Of a stretch of DNA of 34,657 nucleotides, positions 1-7,895 are shown one piece after another (positions within the stretch are counted from its first letter, which is position 1; each line of letters begins with the position of its first letter). The notes beneath the pieces were generated by a model, which saw only the letters and a program-made list of their open reading frames with translations, was not told the origin of the DNA and made no database searches. This DNA comes from Azospirillum sp. (GTDB taxonomy: Bacteria > Pseudomonadota > Alphaproteobacteria > Azospirillales > Azospirillaceae), in NCBI GenBank assembly GCA_027486405.1, contig JAIXPD010000042.1:1-34657 (forward strand), read 5' to 3'. The translations under genes were made by a program, and so were the position numbers.

Positions 1-29
1 GCGGCAAACACTTTGGCGTACCACGACAT
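1..29 (-). CDS. 5' end of an unidentified gene (9 codons, runs off the window)
   Basis: An ATG at 29-27 on the minus strand opens a frame reading MSWYAKVFA before the window ends. It is preceded by a strong ribosome binding site, AGGAGGAG at 43-36, with 6 nt spacing, which is the main reason to believe the start. A short inverted repeat lies just upstream. Nine residues are too few to assign a family. The gene lies 468 bp downstream of dgoA on the same strand, so it may or may not belong to the same transcript. Confidence 0.6.
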
Positions 30-41
30 CGGGGGCTCCTC

Positions 42-56
42 CTCTGACCGTCAGAG
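42..56. promoter_or_regulatory. Inverted repeat next to a ribosome binding site
   Basis: CTCTGA (42-47) and TCAGAG (51-56) are perfect 6-bp inverted arms around a 3-nt centre. The left arm overlaps the edge of the AGGAGGAG ribosome binding site of the minus-strand gene starting at 29. It could be an operator or an mRNA hairpin that masks the site. The function is inferred from position only. Confidence 0.3.
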
Positions 57-497
57 CCTCCCTACAGAATCCTTTTCAGAGCGACGCGCTACACTCTTTT
101 CTCAAATGCGATTCCCCTGTGGGCGGGACGGGCGGATCCGGTGAAAGCGGTGGTGCCCCGCTTGATATCCGTCGGTGCGCCCAACGGCAAGGGCGGTGCC
201 GGTTTCGGCCAGGGTTGTTTTGCGGAAAAGCCTGGATCGCCACCGGTGCGGATATGACAATAATCCCCGCACAAAGGTCAAAAATCCTGCGCTCAATGGC
301 GCATGCGGAGTCCCCGATGCCCCTGTTCCCACGTCAGCCGCAGCGCGCTCCCCACCCCGGCGCGCGCCCGGTGGAACCGGTGAACAAAGGCGCGCAATCT
401 GTTGCACGGTGTTTCAAACGTTCCATTCGCTCCGTCCATCGGTCCATCGGCCCATCGGCCCACGGATGGGACGGGCGATGGACCGGGCGACGGGTTT
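57..497. other. Intergenic region downstream of dgoA
   Basis: About 440 bp lie between the dgoA stop and the leader of the leftmost gene. The short open frames here on both strands show no recognisable product. The visible structure is an 8-bp tandem repeat (435-465) inside a hairpin (440-485). A weak minus-strand promoter-like pair, TTGACC at 282-277 and TCATAT about 18 bp downstream, could serve the leftmost gene but is only a marginal match. Confidence 0.5.
440..485 (-). terminator. Hairpin downstream of dgoA, possible transcript end
   Basis: CGGTCCATCG (440-449) pairs perfectly with CGATGGACCG (476-485). Inside it, CCCATC (451-456) pairs with GATGGG (465-470). The structure starts 12 bp after the dgoA stop on the minus strand. 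No T-run follows, so it is either a Rho-assisted end, an mRNA 3'-end stabiliser, or a by-product of the 8-bp repeats (TCCATCGG, TCCATCGG, CCCATCGG) that form its left side. Confidence 0.4.
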
Positions 498-1142
498 TCA
501 GGCGGTGCGCAGGGCGGCGCAGGCGGTGACGAAGCGTTCGGCGCGGTTGGCGATCTCCGCGACCGGCAGGCCGGGGGTGAAGAGCGCGCCGCCCAGGCCG
601 AACCCGGCGGCACCGGCTTGCCAGTAAGGGGCCATGGTGTCGGGGGTGATGCCGCCCACCGGCAGCAGACGGACGGCGCGCGGCAGCACGGCGCGCAGGG
701 CCTTCACCACGTTGGGCGGGATCATCTCCGCCGGGAACAGCTTCAGCGCGTCGGCCCCGGCGGCGATGGCGGCGAAGGCCTCCGTCGCCGTACCGACGCC
801 GGGGGTGCAGATCAGGCCGTGCGCCTTGGCCGCGCGGATCACCGTGGTGTCGGCGTGCGGCATCACCACCAGCTCGGCCCCGATCCCGGCCAGCCGGTCC
901 ACCGCCTCCACCGTCAGCACGGTTCCGGCCCCGACGAGCGCGTCGGGCGGCAGCCGACGGCGGATGGCGGCGATGCTGGCGAAGGGATCGGGGGAGTTCA
1001 GCGGCACCTCGATCAGGCGGAATCCGGCGTCGTACAGCGCCTGGGCCACCGGTTCAGCCTCGGTCGGGGTCAGGCCGCGCAGGATGGCGACCAGCGGCAG
1101 GGCGGAAAAGGCGGCGTCGAAGCGGGCGGTCAGGTCGGTCAT
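498..1142 (-). CDS. dgoA: 2-dehydro-3-deoxy-6-phosphogalactonate aldolase
   Basis: This 214-residue protein belongs to the KDPG/KDPGal class I aldolase family. It cleaves 2-dehydro-3-deoxy-6-phosphogalactonate to pyruvate and glyceraldehyde 3-phosphate in the cytoplasm. The visible marks are the N-terminal VAILRGLTP motif, the catalytic Glu in LIEVPLNSP (E45), GAGTV near residue 71, and the Schiff-base lysine in ALKLFPAE (K134). The length is normal for the family. The start ATG at 1142 lies 17 nt after the dgoK stop, so the two genes are almost certainly co-transcribed. The KDPGal rather than KDPG assignment rests on the sequence pattern together with the adjacent dgoK. Confidence 0.93.
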   Translation of the reverse strand: MTDLTARFDAAFSALPLVAILRGLTPTEAEPVAQALYDAGFRLIEVPLNSPDPFASIAAIRRRLPPDALVGAGTVLTVEAVDRLAGIGAELVVMPHADTTVIRAAKAHGLICTPGVGTATEAFAAIAAGADALKLFPAEMIPPNVVKALRAVLPRAVRLLPVGGITPDTMAPYWQAGAAGFGLGGALFTPGLPVAEIANRAERFVTACAALRTA

Positions 1143-1159
1143 GGCGGATGGTCCTGCGG

Positions 1160-2188
1160 TCAGGCGGCGTCGGTGGTGGCGTCGGTGGGTGCGTTGGGGG
1201 CGGGGACGATCAGCCCGGCGGCGGCGGCAAATTGGAACAGCCCGCGCGGGGCGGTGTTGCCCAGTTGCGCGGCGACGGGGGCACCAAAATGATCCAGCGC
1301 GTGGGCGTAGCGGCGGCACAGCCCGGCGTCGCCGATCAGCAGCAGCGGCGGGGCGCGGTCCGGCCAGACCCGGCGCATCATCGCCAGGCTGGCGGTCAGC
1401 TCATGCCCGATCAACAGGCCGGACAGGTAATGGCTGAGCGCTTCGGGTGGCAGCCGCCGGGTCAGCCCCAGCGTGCGGGTGGCGAACAGTTGATGCGGCA
1501 ACGCGCCGGGTTCGCTGGTCCGCGCCGCGTCCAGCCCCAGGGTGAAGGCGGCGGCCTCGTCCTCCGCGCGGGCGGGCGGCGCGTCGGGGCCGGGCATCAG
1601 GCGGCCCAGCAGCGAATGGGTTTTCAGCACGGCGAACAGCTCGCCGGTCATGTGGGTGGCGAAGCCGGTGATGCGGCCGTCGGCGATCCGCACCCATTTG
1701 GAATGGGTTCCGGGCATGGCGACGCAGGCGTTGGCCGCCCAATCCGGGTTTTCGGCGAGCGCTCCGGCGATCTGCACCTCTTCCCCCCGCATCACGTCGG
1801 GCGCGCCGTCGGCGGGATCGTGCAGAACGCCCGGGGCGATCAGGATGCGGGTCCCGTCGGCGCTGTCCACCCAGGCCGCACGGTCGGCCAGACTGCGGGC
1901 GTCGGCGGGGCAGGGGACATAGGGGGCCTCGACCCAGCCCTGTGCGCTGCCGACCATGCCGCCCGCCACCACCGGCAGGGCGCGGCAGGCCGACAGCCAA
2001 TCGCCGCACAGCGCGGTGAAGGCGGCGTCGAAGCCCGCCGGGCCGGGCTGGGGCAGATGCTGGATCCCGTGCGGGCTGGACCGTTCGGCCAGGATGCGCC
2101 CGGCCCCGTCCATCAGAAAGCCGCGCAAACTTGATGTGCCCCAATCCAGCGCGATCAGGGCCGGTCGGTCGTGGTCGTGATCGGTCAT
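1160..2188 (-). CDS. dgoK: 2-dehydro-3-deoxygalactonokinase
   Basis: This 342-residue sugar-acid kinase phosphorylates 2-dehydro-3-deoxygalactonate, the step before the DgoA aldolase in the DeLey-Doudoroff galactose/galactonate pathway. Family marks are the N-terminal LIALDWGTSSLRG phosphate-binding segment, GGMVGSAQGW, MRGEEVQIAGAL and PGTHSKWV. An in-frame ATG exists four codons upstream. I chose the ATG at 2188 because it overlaps the iclR stop as ATGA, the usual mark of translational coupling. The operon order is iclR-dgoK-dgoA. No galactonate dehydratase (dgoD) gene is visible here, so that enzyme must be encoded elsewhere. Confidence 0.93.
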   Translation of the reverse strand: MTDHDHDRPALIALDWGTSSLRGFLMDGAGRILAERSSPHGIQHLPQPGPAGFDAAFTALCGDWLSACRALPVVAGGMVGSAQGWVEAPYVPCPADARSLADRAAWVDSADGTRILIAPGVLHDPADGAPDVMRGEEVQIAGALAENPDWAANACVAMPGTHSKWVRIADGRITGFATHMTGELFAVLKTHSLLGRLMPGPDAPPARAEDEAAAFTLGLDAARTSEPGALPHQLFATRTLGLTRRLPPEALSHYLSGLLIGHELTASLAMMRRVWPDRAPPLLLIGDAGLCRRYAHALDHFGAPVAAQLGNTAPRGLFQFAAAAGLIVPAPNAPTDATTDAA

Positions 2189-3018
2189 TCTGCGTTCCAT
2201 CCCAATGCGCCGGACATCGCGTCCGCCGTCGCGCGAACCAGGGGGCCGAGCGCCCGCATCCGCGCGTCCGGCATGTAGGGGGTGGCGCTGGCCACGCTGA
2301 TGGCCGCCACCACGCCGCCGCCCGCGTCGCGCACCGGGGCGGCGACGCAGCGGATGCCCAATTCGTTTTCTTCCAGATCGAAGGCCCAGCCCCAGGCGGC
2401 GTAATCGGCCATGCGGGCGGCGAACTCCGGCCAGGGCGGCGGGCTTGGCCGGTTCGCTCCACCCGTGTCACCCGCCCCGTTCGCCGCCCCGTTCGTCCCA
2501 CAGGCCCGCCCGTGCAACCCGGCCCAGCGCGCCACCGGCAGCCCCAGCATCAGCGCCTTGCCGATCCCGGTGGAGGCCAGCGGCATCCGCTGCCCGGCGC
2601 GCGAGCGCATCTCCAGCCCGCGCGTGCCCGCAATCTTGTCGAGGTAAAACACCTCGTCCCCCTCGGCGACGCCGAGATGGATGGTGTCGCCGGTCTGCGC
2701 GGCCAGCGATTCCAGATGCGGGCGGGCGATGGCGACCAACGGGCGCTGCTCCAACGCCTTCTGGCCCAAATGGATCAGCTTCGACCCCAGGCGATAGCCC
2801 TTGTGCGGGATGTGGTGCAGATAGCCTTCGGCCACCAGGCTGGTCAGCATCCGGTGGGTGGTGCTGCGCGGGGTTCCCAGCTTCGCCGCGATCCCCTTCA
2901 CATCCGTCACGCCAGCGGCCACCCACTCCAGCAGGGTCAAGCCGCGCAACAAGGTTTGCGTCCCGGCGGGCTTGGCCGCCGGGTCCGGGGGATCGGTGTC
3001 GTCGGTGTCCATGGTCAT
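2185..3018 (-). CDS. IclR-family transcriptional regulator of the dgo operon
   Basis: The protein is about 277 residues, with an N-terminal winged helix-turn-helix (core GTPRSTTHRMLTSLV) and a C-terminal IclR effector-binding domain ending in CVAAPVRDAGGGVVAAISV. It is translationally coupled to dgoK, so it is probably the local repressor or activator of sugar-acid catabolism. ATGs occur at 3018 and 3012, and a third in frame at 3078. The 3078 start would sit almost on the operator-like palindrome without a ribosome binding site, so I prefer 3018, but none has a strong site. A low-complexity Gly/Ala/Asn/Pro insert around 2445-2520 enlarges the effector domain. The specific ligand is inferred from the neighbours. 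Confidence 0.88.
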   Translation of the reverse strand: MTMDTDDTDPPDPAAKPAGTQTLLRGLTLLEWVAAGVTDVKGIAAKLGTPRSTTHRMLTSLVAEGYLHHIPHKGYRLGSKLIHLGQKALEQRPLVAIARPHLESLAAQTGDTIHLGVAEGDEVFYLDKIAGTRGLEMRSRAGQRMPLASTGIGKALMLGLPVARWAGLHGRACGTNGAANGAGDTGGANRPSPPPWPEFAARMADYAAWGWAFDLEENELGIRCVAAPVRDAGGGVVAAISVASATPYMPDARMRALGPLVRATADAMSGALGWNAE

Positions 3019-3096
3019 GGCAGCAGGCCCGCGCCCATCGTTCAGCAACGACGGGATGCTAGGGCGAAGCCCAACCATGTGTCAAATAGTAAACGA

Positions 3097-3117
3097 ATGT
3101 CCCAAATAATGGGACAT
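3097..3117. promoter_or_regulatory. Perfect palindromic operator upstream of iclR-dgoK-dgoA
   Basis: ATGTCCCA (3097-3104) and TGGGACAT (3110-3117) are perfect 8-bp inverted arms around AATAA. The site is about 80-100 bp upstream of the preferred iclR start and 17 bp from the iaaA stop (3134), in an AT-richer stretch. Size and symmetry suit a dimeric regulator such as IclR. Autoregulation is an inference. Confidence 0.65.
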
Positions 3118-3133
3118 ACCCTGGAGGGCGATC

Positions 3134-4102
3134 TCACCGGCTGACCCGGTACTCCTCGCGGTGGATGGCGGTCAGCAGCGGGGCGTCGGCTTGGGCGATG
3201 CCCCGGTACATGCCCGCGCAGTTGAAGGGCAGCGTCACCCGGCCCGCGCTGTCCACGGCGACCAGACCGCCCGACCCGCCGATGGGGCCGAGCTGGTCGA
3301 TCACGACAGCGTCGGCGGCCTCGGCCAGCGATTGCCCGCCCCAGCGCATCCGCGCCGCGATTTCGTGGGCGACGACGTGGCGGATGAAATGCTCGCCATG
3401 GCCGGTGGCGGAAATCGCGCAGGTGGCGTTGTCGGCGAAGGTCCCGGCGCCGATCACCGGGCTGTCGCCGACGCGGCCCACCGCCTTGGCCGTCATGCCG
3501 CCGGTCGAAGTGGCGGCGGCGACGTTGCCGTGCCGGTCGCGGGCCACCGCGCCAACGGTGCCGTGACGGCGCTGCTCGTTGCCATCGTCGGGCGCGCCGG
3601 ACGCGCGAAAGGCCAATTCCGCCTGCAAGGCGTCCCAGCGGGCTTGCGTGAAGAAATAGGGGGCTTCCTCCATCGCCAGACCGGCGCGCCGGGCCAGGGC
3701 CAGGGCGCTGTCGCCGATCAGCATGACATGGTCGGTGCGCTCCATCACCGCACGGGCGGCGAGGATGGGGTTGCGCGGGCCGAACAGACCGGCCACCGCC
3801 CCCGCCGCGCGGGTGCGCCCGTCCATGATGGCGGCGTCCATCTCCTGCGTGCCGTCGGCGGTGAAGACCGCGCCGCGCCCGGCGTTGAACAGCGGCTCGT
3901 CCTCCAACGCGATCACGGCGGCGGTCACGGCGTCGAGCGCGCTGCCGCCCGCCGCCAGCACATCCCGCCCGGCCAGCAGCGCGGTGCGCAGACCGGCGTG
4001 GTAGGCGTCCTCCAGTTCCGGTGTCAGCAGGGACGCGTCGATGGTTCCGGCACCGCCATGGATGGCGAGGGCGAAGGGCTGCGGGCTTTGGTCGATGGTC
4101 AT
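3134..4102 (-). CDS. iaaA: Isoaspartyl peptidase / L-asparaginase (Ntn-hydrolase)
   Basis: This 322-residue plant-type asparaginase hydrolyses beta-aspartyl (isoaspartyl) dipeptides and, more slowly, asparagine. It is made as a precursor that cleaves itself before the catalytic threonine. The threonine is visible in HGTVGAVARD at T182. Other conserved blocks are AIHGGAG near the N-terminus, FNAGRGAVF, ATSTGGMTAK and GRVGDSPVIGAG. It is the last gene of a peptide uptake and peptidase cluster, 26 bp after dppA. E. coli iaaA is also linked to a gsiABCD peptide importer, so the association recurs. The role here is inferred to be trimming isopeptides after import. Confidence 0.94.
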   Translation of the reverse strand: MTIDQSPQPFALAIHGGAGTIDASLLTPELEDAYHAGLRTALLAGRDVLAAGGSALDAVTAAVIALEDEPLFNAGRGAVFTADGTQEMDAAIMDGRTRAAGAVAGLFGPRNPILAARAVMERTDHVMLIGDSALALARRAGLAMEEAPYFFTQARWDALQAELAFRASGAPDDGNEQRRHGTVGAVARDRHGNVAAATSTGGMTAKAVGRVGDSPVIGAGTFADNATCAISATGHGEHFIRHVVAHEIAARMRWGGQSLAEAADAVVIDQLGPIGGSGGLVAVDSAGRVTLPFNCAGMYRGIAQADAPLLTAIHREEYRVSR

Positions 4103-4128
4103 GATGGGGCGCTCTGGAAAATCCGCGA

Positions 4129-4962
4129 TCAGCGGAGGGAAGCCGACATGGCCGACAGGCTGTTGATCCAGCCCAGGACACCCGCCATGCGGTCGGCGGT
4201 CAAGCGGATGGTGACGGGATCGAGGCGGACGGCCACCGGAATCAGCGCCGCCAGATCGGCCAGCGCCGGGCTGTTCATCTCGATCTCCAGCCGGTAGGGG
4301 GCGGGGCCGTCCTCCGCCGGGATGCGGAAGGGGGTGACGCTGGCCGCCCGTTCCACCGCGCGCTGCGCGGCGGCGCGCAGCCGGTCGCGGGCAACGGACG
4401 GGGCGACCGCGCGGGCGGCGCGCTGGCCCAGCGCCTGTTTCACCACCACCCGGTCGGCCTCGGGGAACAGCGGGGCGACCTCCTCGGCAAAGGCGTCATC
4501 GCCCGACAGCAGGATCACCGGCACGCCCAGTTCCCCGGCGTAAGCGCCATAGCACCCGGCCTCGCCCAGTTCCAACCCGTTCACCCGCACCCGACCAAAG
4601 GCAAAGCTGTTGGTGGTGTGGGCGAGGATGCCCGACCGGCGGGCCGAGCCGTGGAAGCCCAGGCACATCACCCCGTCATGCTCGGCGGTCAACCCGGCGA
4701 ACATGCCGTTGGGCTTGGGGCGACCCAGGATCAGTTCGGCGGCGGGGTGCAGCTCGTCGGGGAGCAGATTGAGCATCGGGCCGTGGCTGTCGTTGACCAG
4801 GATCGCGGTGGCTCCGCCCGCCAACGCGCCGTCGATGGCGGCGTTGACCTCGGCCGTCATCAGGCGGCGGGCGCGCTCATACTCCGGGTTGCCCGGCGTC
4901 ACCTGGTTGGGGGCGACCACCCCGGCCACGCCCTCGATGTCGGCGGAGATGTAGAGTTTCAC
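4129..4962 (-). CDS. dppA: D-aminopeptidase, DppA family (M55)
   Basis: This 277-residue zinc peptidase is like Bacillus subtilis DppA, which releases N-terminal D-amino acids from short peptides such as D-Ala-D-Ala. The zinc ligands and catalytic histidine of the family are all present at the expected positions: D8 and E10 in SADIEG, H60 in NDSHG, H104 in GFHG, H115 in ILAHT and E133 in LGEAG. The length is typical. It follows the P1 aminopeptidase gene by 19 nt and precedes iaaA by 26 nt, so the three peptidases form one expression block behind the ABC importer. The conserved active site argues for an active enzyme. Whether peptidoglycan peptides are the substrate is inference. Confidence 0.93.
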   Translation of the reverse strand: MKLYISADIEGVAGVVAPNQVTPGNPEYERARRLMTAEVNAAIDGALAGGATAILVNDSHGPMLNLLPDELHPAAELILGRPKPNGMFAGLTAEHDGVMCLGFHGSARRSGILAHTTNSFAFGRVRVNGLELGEAGCYGAYAGELGVPVILLSGDDAFAEEVAPLFPEADRVVVKQALGQRAARAVAPSVARDRLRAAAQRAVERAASVTPFRIPAEDGPAPYRLEIEMNSPALADLAALIPVAVRLDPVTIRLTADRMAGVLGWINSLSAMSASLR

Positions 4963-4981
4963 GGCAGGGATTCCCGATGGA

Positions 4982-6055
4982 TCAAGGGATGGCGGACAGA
5001 AGGGTGGACAGAAGGGGGCGGGTGGCCCCCTCGCGCCCCACCACCGGGGTGGCGGTGGCCAGCGCGTCGAGAACGGCTTCCTGTGTGGCGTCGGCCATCG
5101 CTTCGAACAGGGCGTCGATCCGCTTTTCGTTCAGGACGCGCAGCGGCAGGATGTCGGCGTGGGCGTCGTGGTCCAGCCGGTTGGCGGTGGTGAAGCCCAA
5201 CGCGATGTCGCCGCTGCCATGCCCCCAGAAGGAGCCGACGCGCGCCAGCCCCACCCCGGCGCGGCGGATCACCCGGCGCAATTGCCGGTGGTCGAGCGGA
5301 ACGTCGGTGGCGGCGATGACGATGACGGAGCCTTTTTCAGGTTCGGACTCCTGCGGCGGCGGGCCGACGCGACGCCCATCCGGCAGCCGCAGATCCCCGG
5401 CCCGGCCGAAATTCGCCAGCACCAGCACGCCCAGATGGCAGCGGGTCCCGTCGAGTTTGAGACGGCGCGACGCGCTGCCGATGCCGCCCTTGAAGCCGAA
5501 GCAGGACATGCCGCGCCCGGCCCCGACCGATCCGACGGCGACCGGCGCGCCATCGGGGGCGGCCAGCGCGTGGGCCAGGGCGGCGGCGGCGTGCGCCTCC
5601 GTCACCGCCAGGGCCTGGATGTCGTTCAGGGGGCCGTCGTTGCACTCCATCACCACCGGGTTGACGGTGGCGGTGGTCCGCCCGATGTCGGGGTTGGCGG
5701 CGATGGCGTGGCGGACCAGCGCGGTGGCGGCGGTCCCGACCGACAGGGTGTTGGTCAGCAGGATCGGGGTTTCCAGCGCGCCCAGTTCCTCCACCTGCAT
5801 CAGCCCGACGCTCTTGCCGAAGCCGTTCAGCACCTCGGCGGCGGCGACCGGCTTGTCGCGGTAGAGGTTGCCCGCGTGCGGCAGGATGGCGGTGACGCCG
5901 GTCTGGATCGCCCCGTCGTCCAGCGTGACATGGCCGACGCGCACGCCCGGAACGTCGGTGATGGCGTTGCGCGGTCCCGGTTTCAACCGACCGCAGGCCA
6001 GCCCGAGATCGCGGGCGCGCGGAGCGGACTCAGCGCAGCTTGGGGTCGAGGGCAT
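4982..6055 (-). CDS. P1-family aminopeptidase (DmpA / L-aminopeptidase D-esterase type)
   Basis: This 357-residue self-processing hydrolase belongs to the family of Ochrobactrum DmpA and beta-aminopeptidases (BapA). These release N-terminal L-residues, D-residue esters/amides or beta-residues, depending on the member. Marks are [17 protein letters not shown] at the N-terminus, [39 protein letters not shown] and [10 protein letters not shown]. By family position the precursor should split before S243 in the last motif. An open frame extends upstream, but its codons there are the permease gene in another frame. I chose ATG 6055, which overlaps the end of the permease gene by 26 nt. It sits between the importer and dppA. 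Confidence 0.9.
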   Translation of the reverse strand: MPSTPSCAESAPRARDLGLACGRLKPGPRNAITDVPGVRVGHVTLDDGAIQTGVTAILPHAGNLYRDKPVAAAEVLNGFGKSVGLMQVEELGALETPILLTNTLSVGTAATALVRHAIAANPDIGRTTATVNPVVMECNDGPLNDIQALAVTEAHAAAALAHALAAPDGAPVAVGSVGAGRGMSCFGFKGGIGSASRRLKLDGTRCHLGVLVLANFGRAGDLRLPDGRRVGPPPQESEPEKGSVIVIAATDVPLDHRQLRRVIRRAGVGLARVGSFWGHGSGDIALGFTTANRLDHDAHADILPLRVLNEKRIDALFEAMADATQEAVLDALATATPVVGREGATRPLLSTLLSAIP

Positions 6056-6908
6056 CGCGCAATCCGTCGCCAAGCAGGTTGAAGGCCAGCACCGTGATGA
6101 AGATCGCCAGACCCGGATAGAAGGTGACATGGCTGGCGACACCGATGTAGCTGCGCCCGTCGGCCAGCATCGCCCCCCATTCCGGGCTGGGTGGTTGCGC
6201 GCCAAGCCCGATGAAACTCAGGCTGGCCGCCGTCAGGATCGAGGTGCCGATGCGCATGGAGACATAGACGATCACGCTGGGCAGCGTGCCGGGCAGGATG
6301 TGGCGCAGCATCAGCATGCGGTCGCGCACGCCGATGGCGCGGGCGGCGTCGACATAGACCGCCTGTTTCAGCGACAGCGTGCTGCCGCGCACCAGCCGGG
6401 CGAACACCGGGATGGAGAAGATGGCGACGGCGTAGATGACGTTCTCGATCCCCGGCCCCAGGATGGCGACGATGCCGATCGCCAGCAGAATGCCGGGGAA
6501 GGCCAGCAGCACGTCGCACAGCCGCATGATCAGGGAATCGATGAACCCGCCGCGAAAGCCGCTGACCAGCCCCAGCGCGATGCCGACGATCCCGCCCAGC
6601 ATCACCGACAGCAGCCCGACCGACAGCGAGATGCGGGCACCCCACAGGATGCGGCTGAAGATGTCGCGGCCATAGGAATCGGTCCCGGCCCAATGCGCCC
6701 AGGACGGCCCTTCGAGCACGCGGTCGTAATCGAAGCCCGCCGGGTCGTAGGGGGCGATCCAGGGTGCGGCGGCGGCGGCCAGCGCCAGCAGCAGCAGGCA
6801 CAGCCCGGCGACCACGGCGGAGCGCCGCCGCAGAAACTTGCGCCAGAACTCGGCCAGCGGGGAACGGATGGTGTCGGTGGCCGTGACGGCCGGCGCGGTC
6901 GTGCTCAT
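6030..6908 (-). CDS. gsiD: Peptide ABC transporter permease, DppC/GsiD type
   Basis: This 292-residue inner-membrane permease has the typical layout of the second oligopeptide permease. A cytoplasmic N-terminus is followed by a membrane segment near residues 31-50, the motif [12 protein letters not shown] and several further membrane spans. The EAA-type loop [20 protein letters not shown] contacts the ATPase. The C-terminus [14 protein letters not shown] is characteristic. The start ATG at 6908 overlaps the gsiC stop by 4 nt. The symbol reflects architecture and linkage to iaaA as in E. coli gsi. Glutathione as substrate is not shown. Confidence 0.93.
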   Translation of the reverse strand: MSTTAPAVTATDTIRSPLAEFWRKFLRRRSAVVAGLCLLLLALAAAAAPWIAPYDPAGFDYDRVLEGPSWAHWAGTDSYGRDIFSRILWGARISLSVGLLSVMLGGIVGIALGLVSGFRGGFIDSLIMRLCDVLLAFPGILLAIGIVAILGPGIENVIYAVAIFSIPVFARLVRGSTLSLKQAVYVDAARAIGVRDRMLMLRHILPGTLPSVIVYVSMRIGTSILTAASLSFIGLGAQPPSPEWGAMLADGRSYIGVASHVTFYPGLAIFITVLAFNLLGDGLRDALDPKLR

Positions 6909-7825
6909 GAGTAGCGAATCTCGGGGTTGGCCAGCGCGTACAACACATCGACCAGCAGGTTGATGAGGATGAATTCCAACGAAAACAGCAGGATTTCCGC
7001 CTGAATCACCGTGTAGTCACGGTAGGACACGCTGTCCACCAACAGCCGCCCCAGCCCCGGCCAGGAAAACACCGTCTCGACGACGATGGAGCCGCCCAGC
7101 AGAAAGCCGAATTGCAGACCGACCATGGTGATGATCGGGATCATCGCGTTGCGCAGCGTGTGTTTCCACACCACCAGCCGCGACGGCACGCCCTTGGCCC
7201 GCGCGGTGCGGACATAATCCTCGCGCGCGATGTCGATGAAGGCCGACCGGGTGAAGCGCGCCATCACCGCCGCCACCCCCAGACCCAGCGTCAGCGACGG
7301 CATGACGAAATGCTGCCAGGTGCCGTAGCCGCTGGTCGGCAGCCAGCGCAGTTGCACCGAAAACAGGTCGATCATCAACAGGCCGAGCCAGAAGGACGGA
7401 AAGGCGATGCCCGACACCGCGACGAACATGCCGACATGGTCCGGCCAGCGCCCGCGTTTGGTGGCGGACGCCACGCCGATCAACAGCCCGGCCAGCGTCG
7501 CCCACGCCATCGCCGCCCCGGTCAGATACAGGGTGGGCAGGAAGCGGCTGCCGATCTCCTCGGACACCTTCCGTTTGGTCTTCATCGACCGCCCGAATTC
7601 GCCCTGCACCGCGTTGCTCAGAAAGCGGCCATACTGGACCCACAGCGGTTGATCCAGGCCGAGATCCTGGCGCACCAGCGCGATGTCGCTGGGGCTGGCG
7701 TCGCTGCCCGCCACCAGCCGCGCCGGATCGCCGGGCAGCAGATGGACGAAGCCGAAGACGAAGACGGAAATCACCAGAAGCACCGGAATGATTCCGGCGA
7801 TGCGTCCGACAAGATATTTCAGCAT
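6905..7825 (-). CDS. gsiC: Peptide ABC transporter permease, DppB/GsiC type
   Basis: This 306-residue permease starts [20 protein letters not shown], the usual first membrane segment of DppB/OppB proteins. It is followed by the family motif [24 protein letters not shown] and several membrane spans. The EAA-type loop is [20 protein letters not shown]. It pairs with the GsiD-type permease, whose ATG overlaps this stop codon (6905-6908). A 70-nt gap with a hairpin separates it from the binding-protein gene upstream, which may lower its expression relative to the binding protein. Confidence 0.94.
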   Translation of the reverse strand: MLKYLVGRIAGIIPVLLVISVFVFGFVHLLPGDPARLVAGSDASPSDIALVRQDLGLDQPLWVQYGRFLSNAVQGEFGRSMKTKRKVSEEIGSRFLPTLYLTGAAMAWATLAGLLIGVASATKRGRWPDHVGMFVAVSGIAFPSFWLGLLMIDLFSVQLRWLPTSGYGTWQHFVMPSLTLGLGVAAVMARFTRSAFIDIAREDYVRTARAKGVPSRLVVWKHTLRNAMIPIITMVGLQFGFLLGGSIVVETVFSWPGLGRLLVDSVSYRDYTVIQAEILLFSLEFILINLLVDVLYALANPEIRYS

Positions 7826-7852
7826 GGGGCAATCGTCCCGGAAGAGAAGGCG

Positions 7853-7888
7853 CGGCGCACGCCCGGACCCGAGGCCGGACGCGCGCCG
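7853..7888 (-). promoter_or_regulatory. Intercistronic hairpin between binding-protein and permease genes
   Basis: CGGCGC (7853-7858) pairs with GCGCCG (7883-7888). Inside it, CG (7860-7861) pairs with CG (7880-7881), and CCGG (7863-7866) with CCGG (7875-7878), with two single mismatches and an 8-nt loop. It starts 8 nt after the binding-protein stop. Hairpins at this position in ABC importer operons often protect the upstream mRNA so that binding protein exceeds permease. That role is inferred here. Confidence 0.5.
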
Positions 7889-7895
7889 CCGGTGC

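Noticed and set aside
402..1292. Plus-strand open frame of 296 codons opposite dgoA
   Set aside because: Antisense of a clear aldolase gene, with a glycine/glutamine-rich translation and no family resemblance.
3018..3078. Longer IclR protein starting at 3078
   Set aside because: No ribosome binding site, and the start would lie 19 bp from the operator-like palindrome, leaving little room for a promoter and leader.
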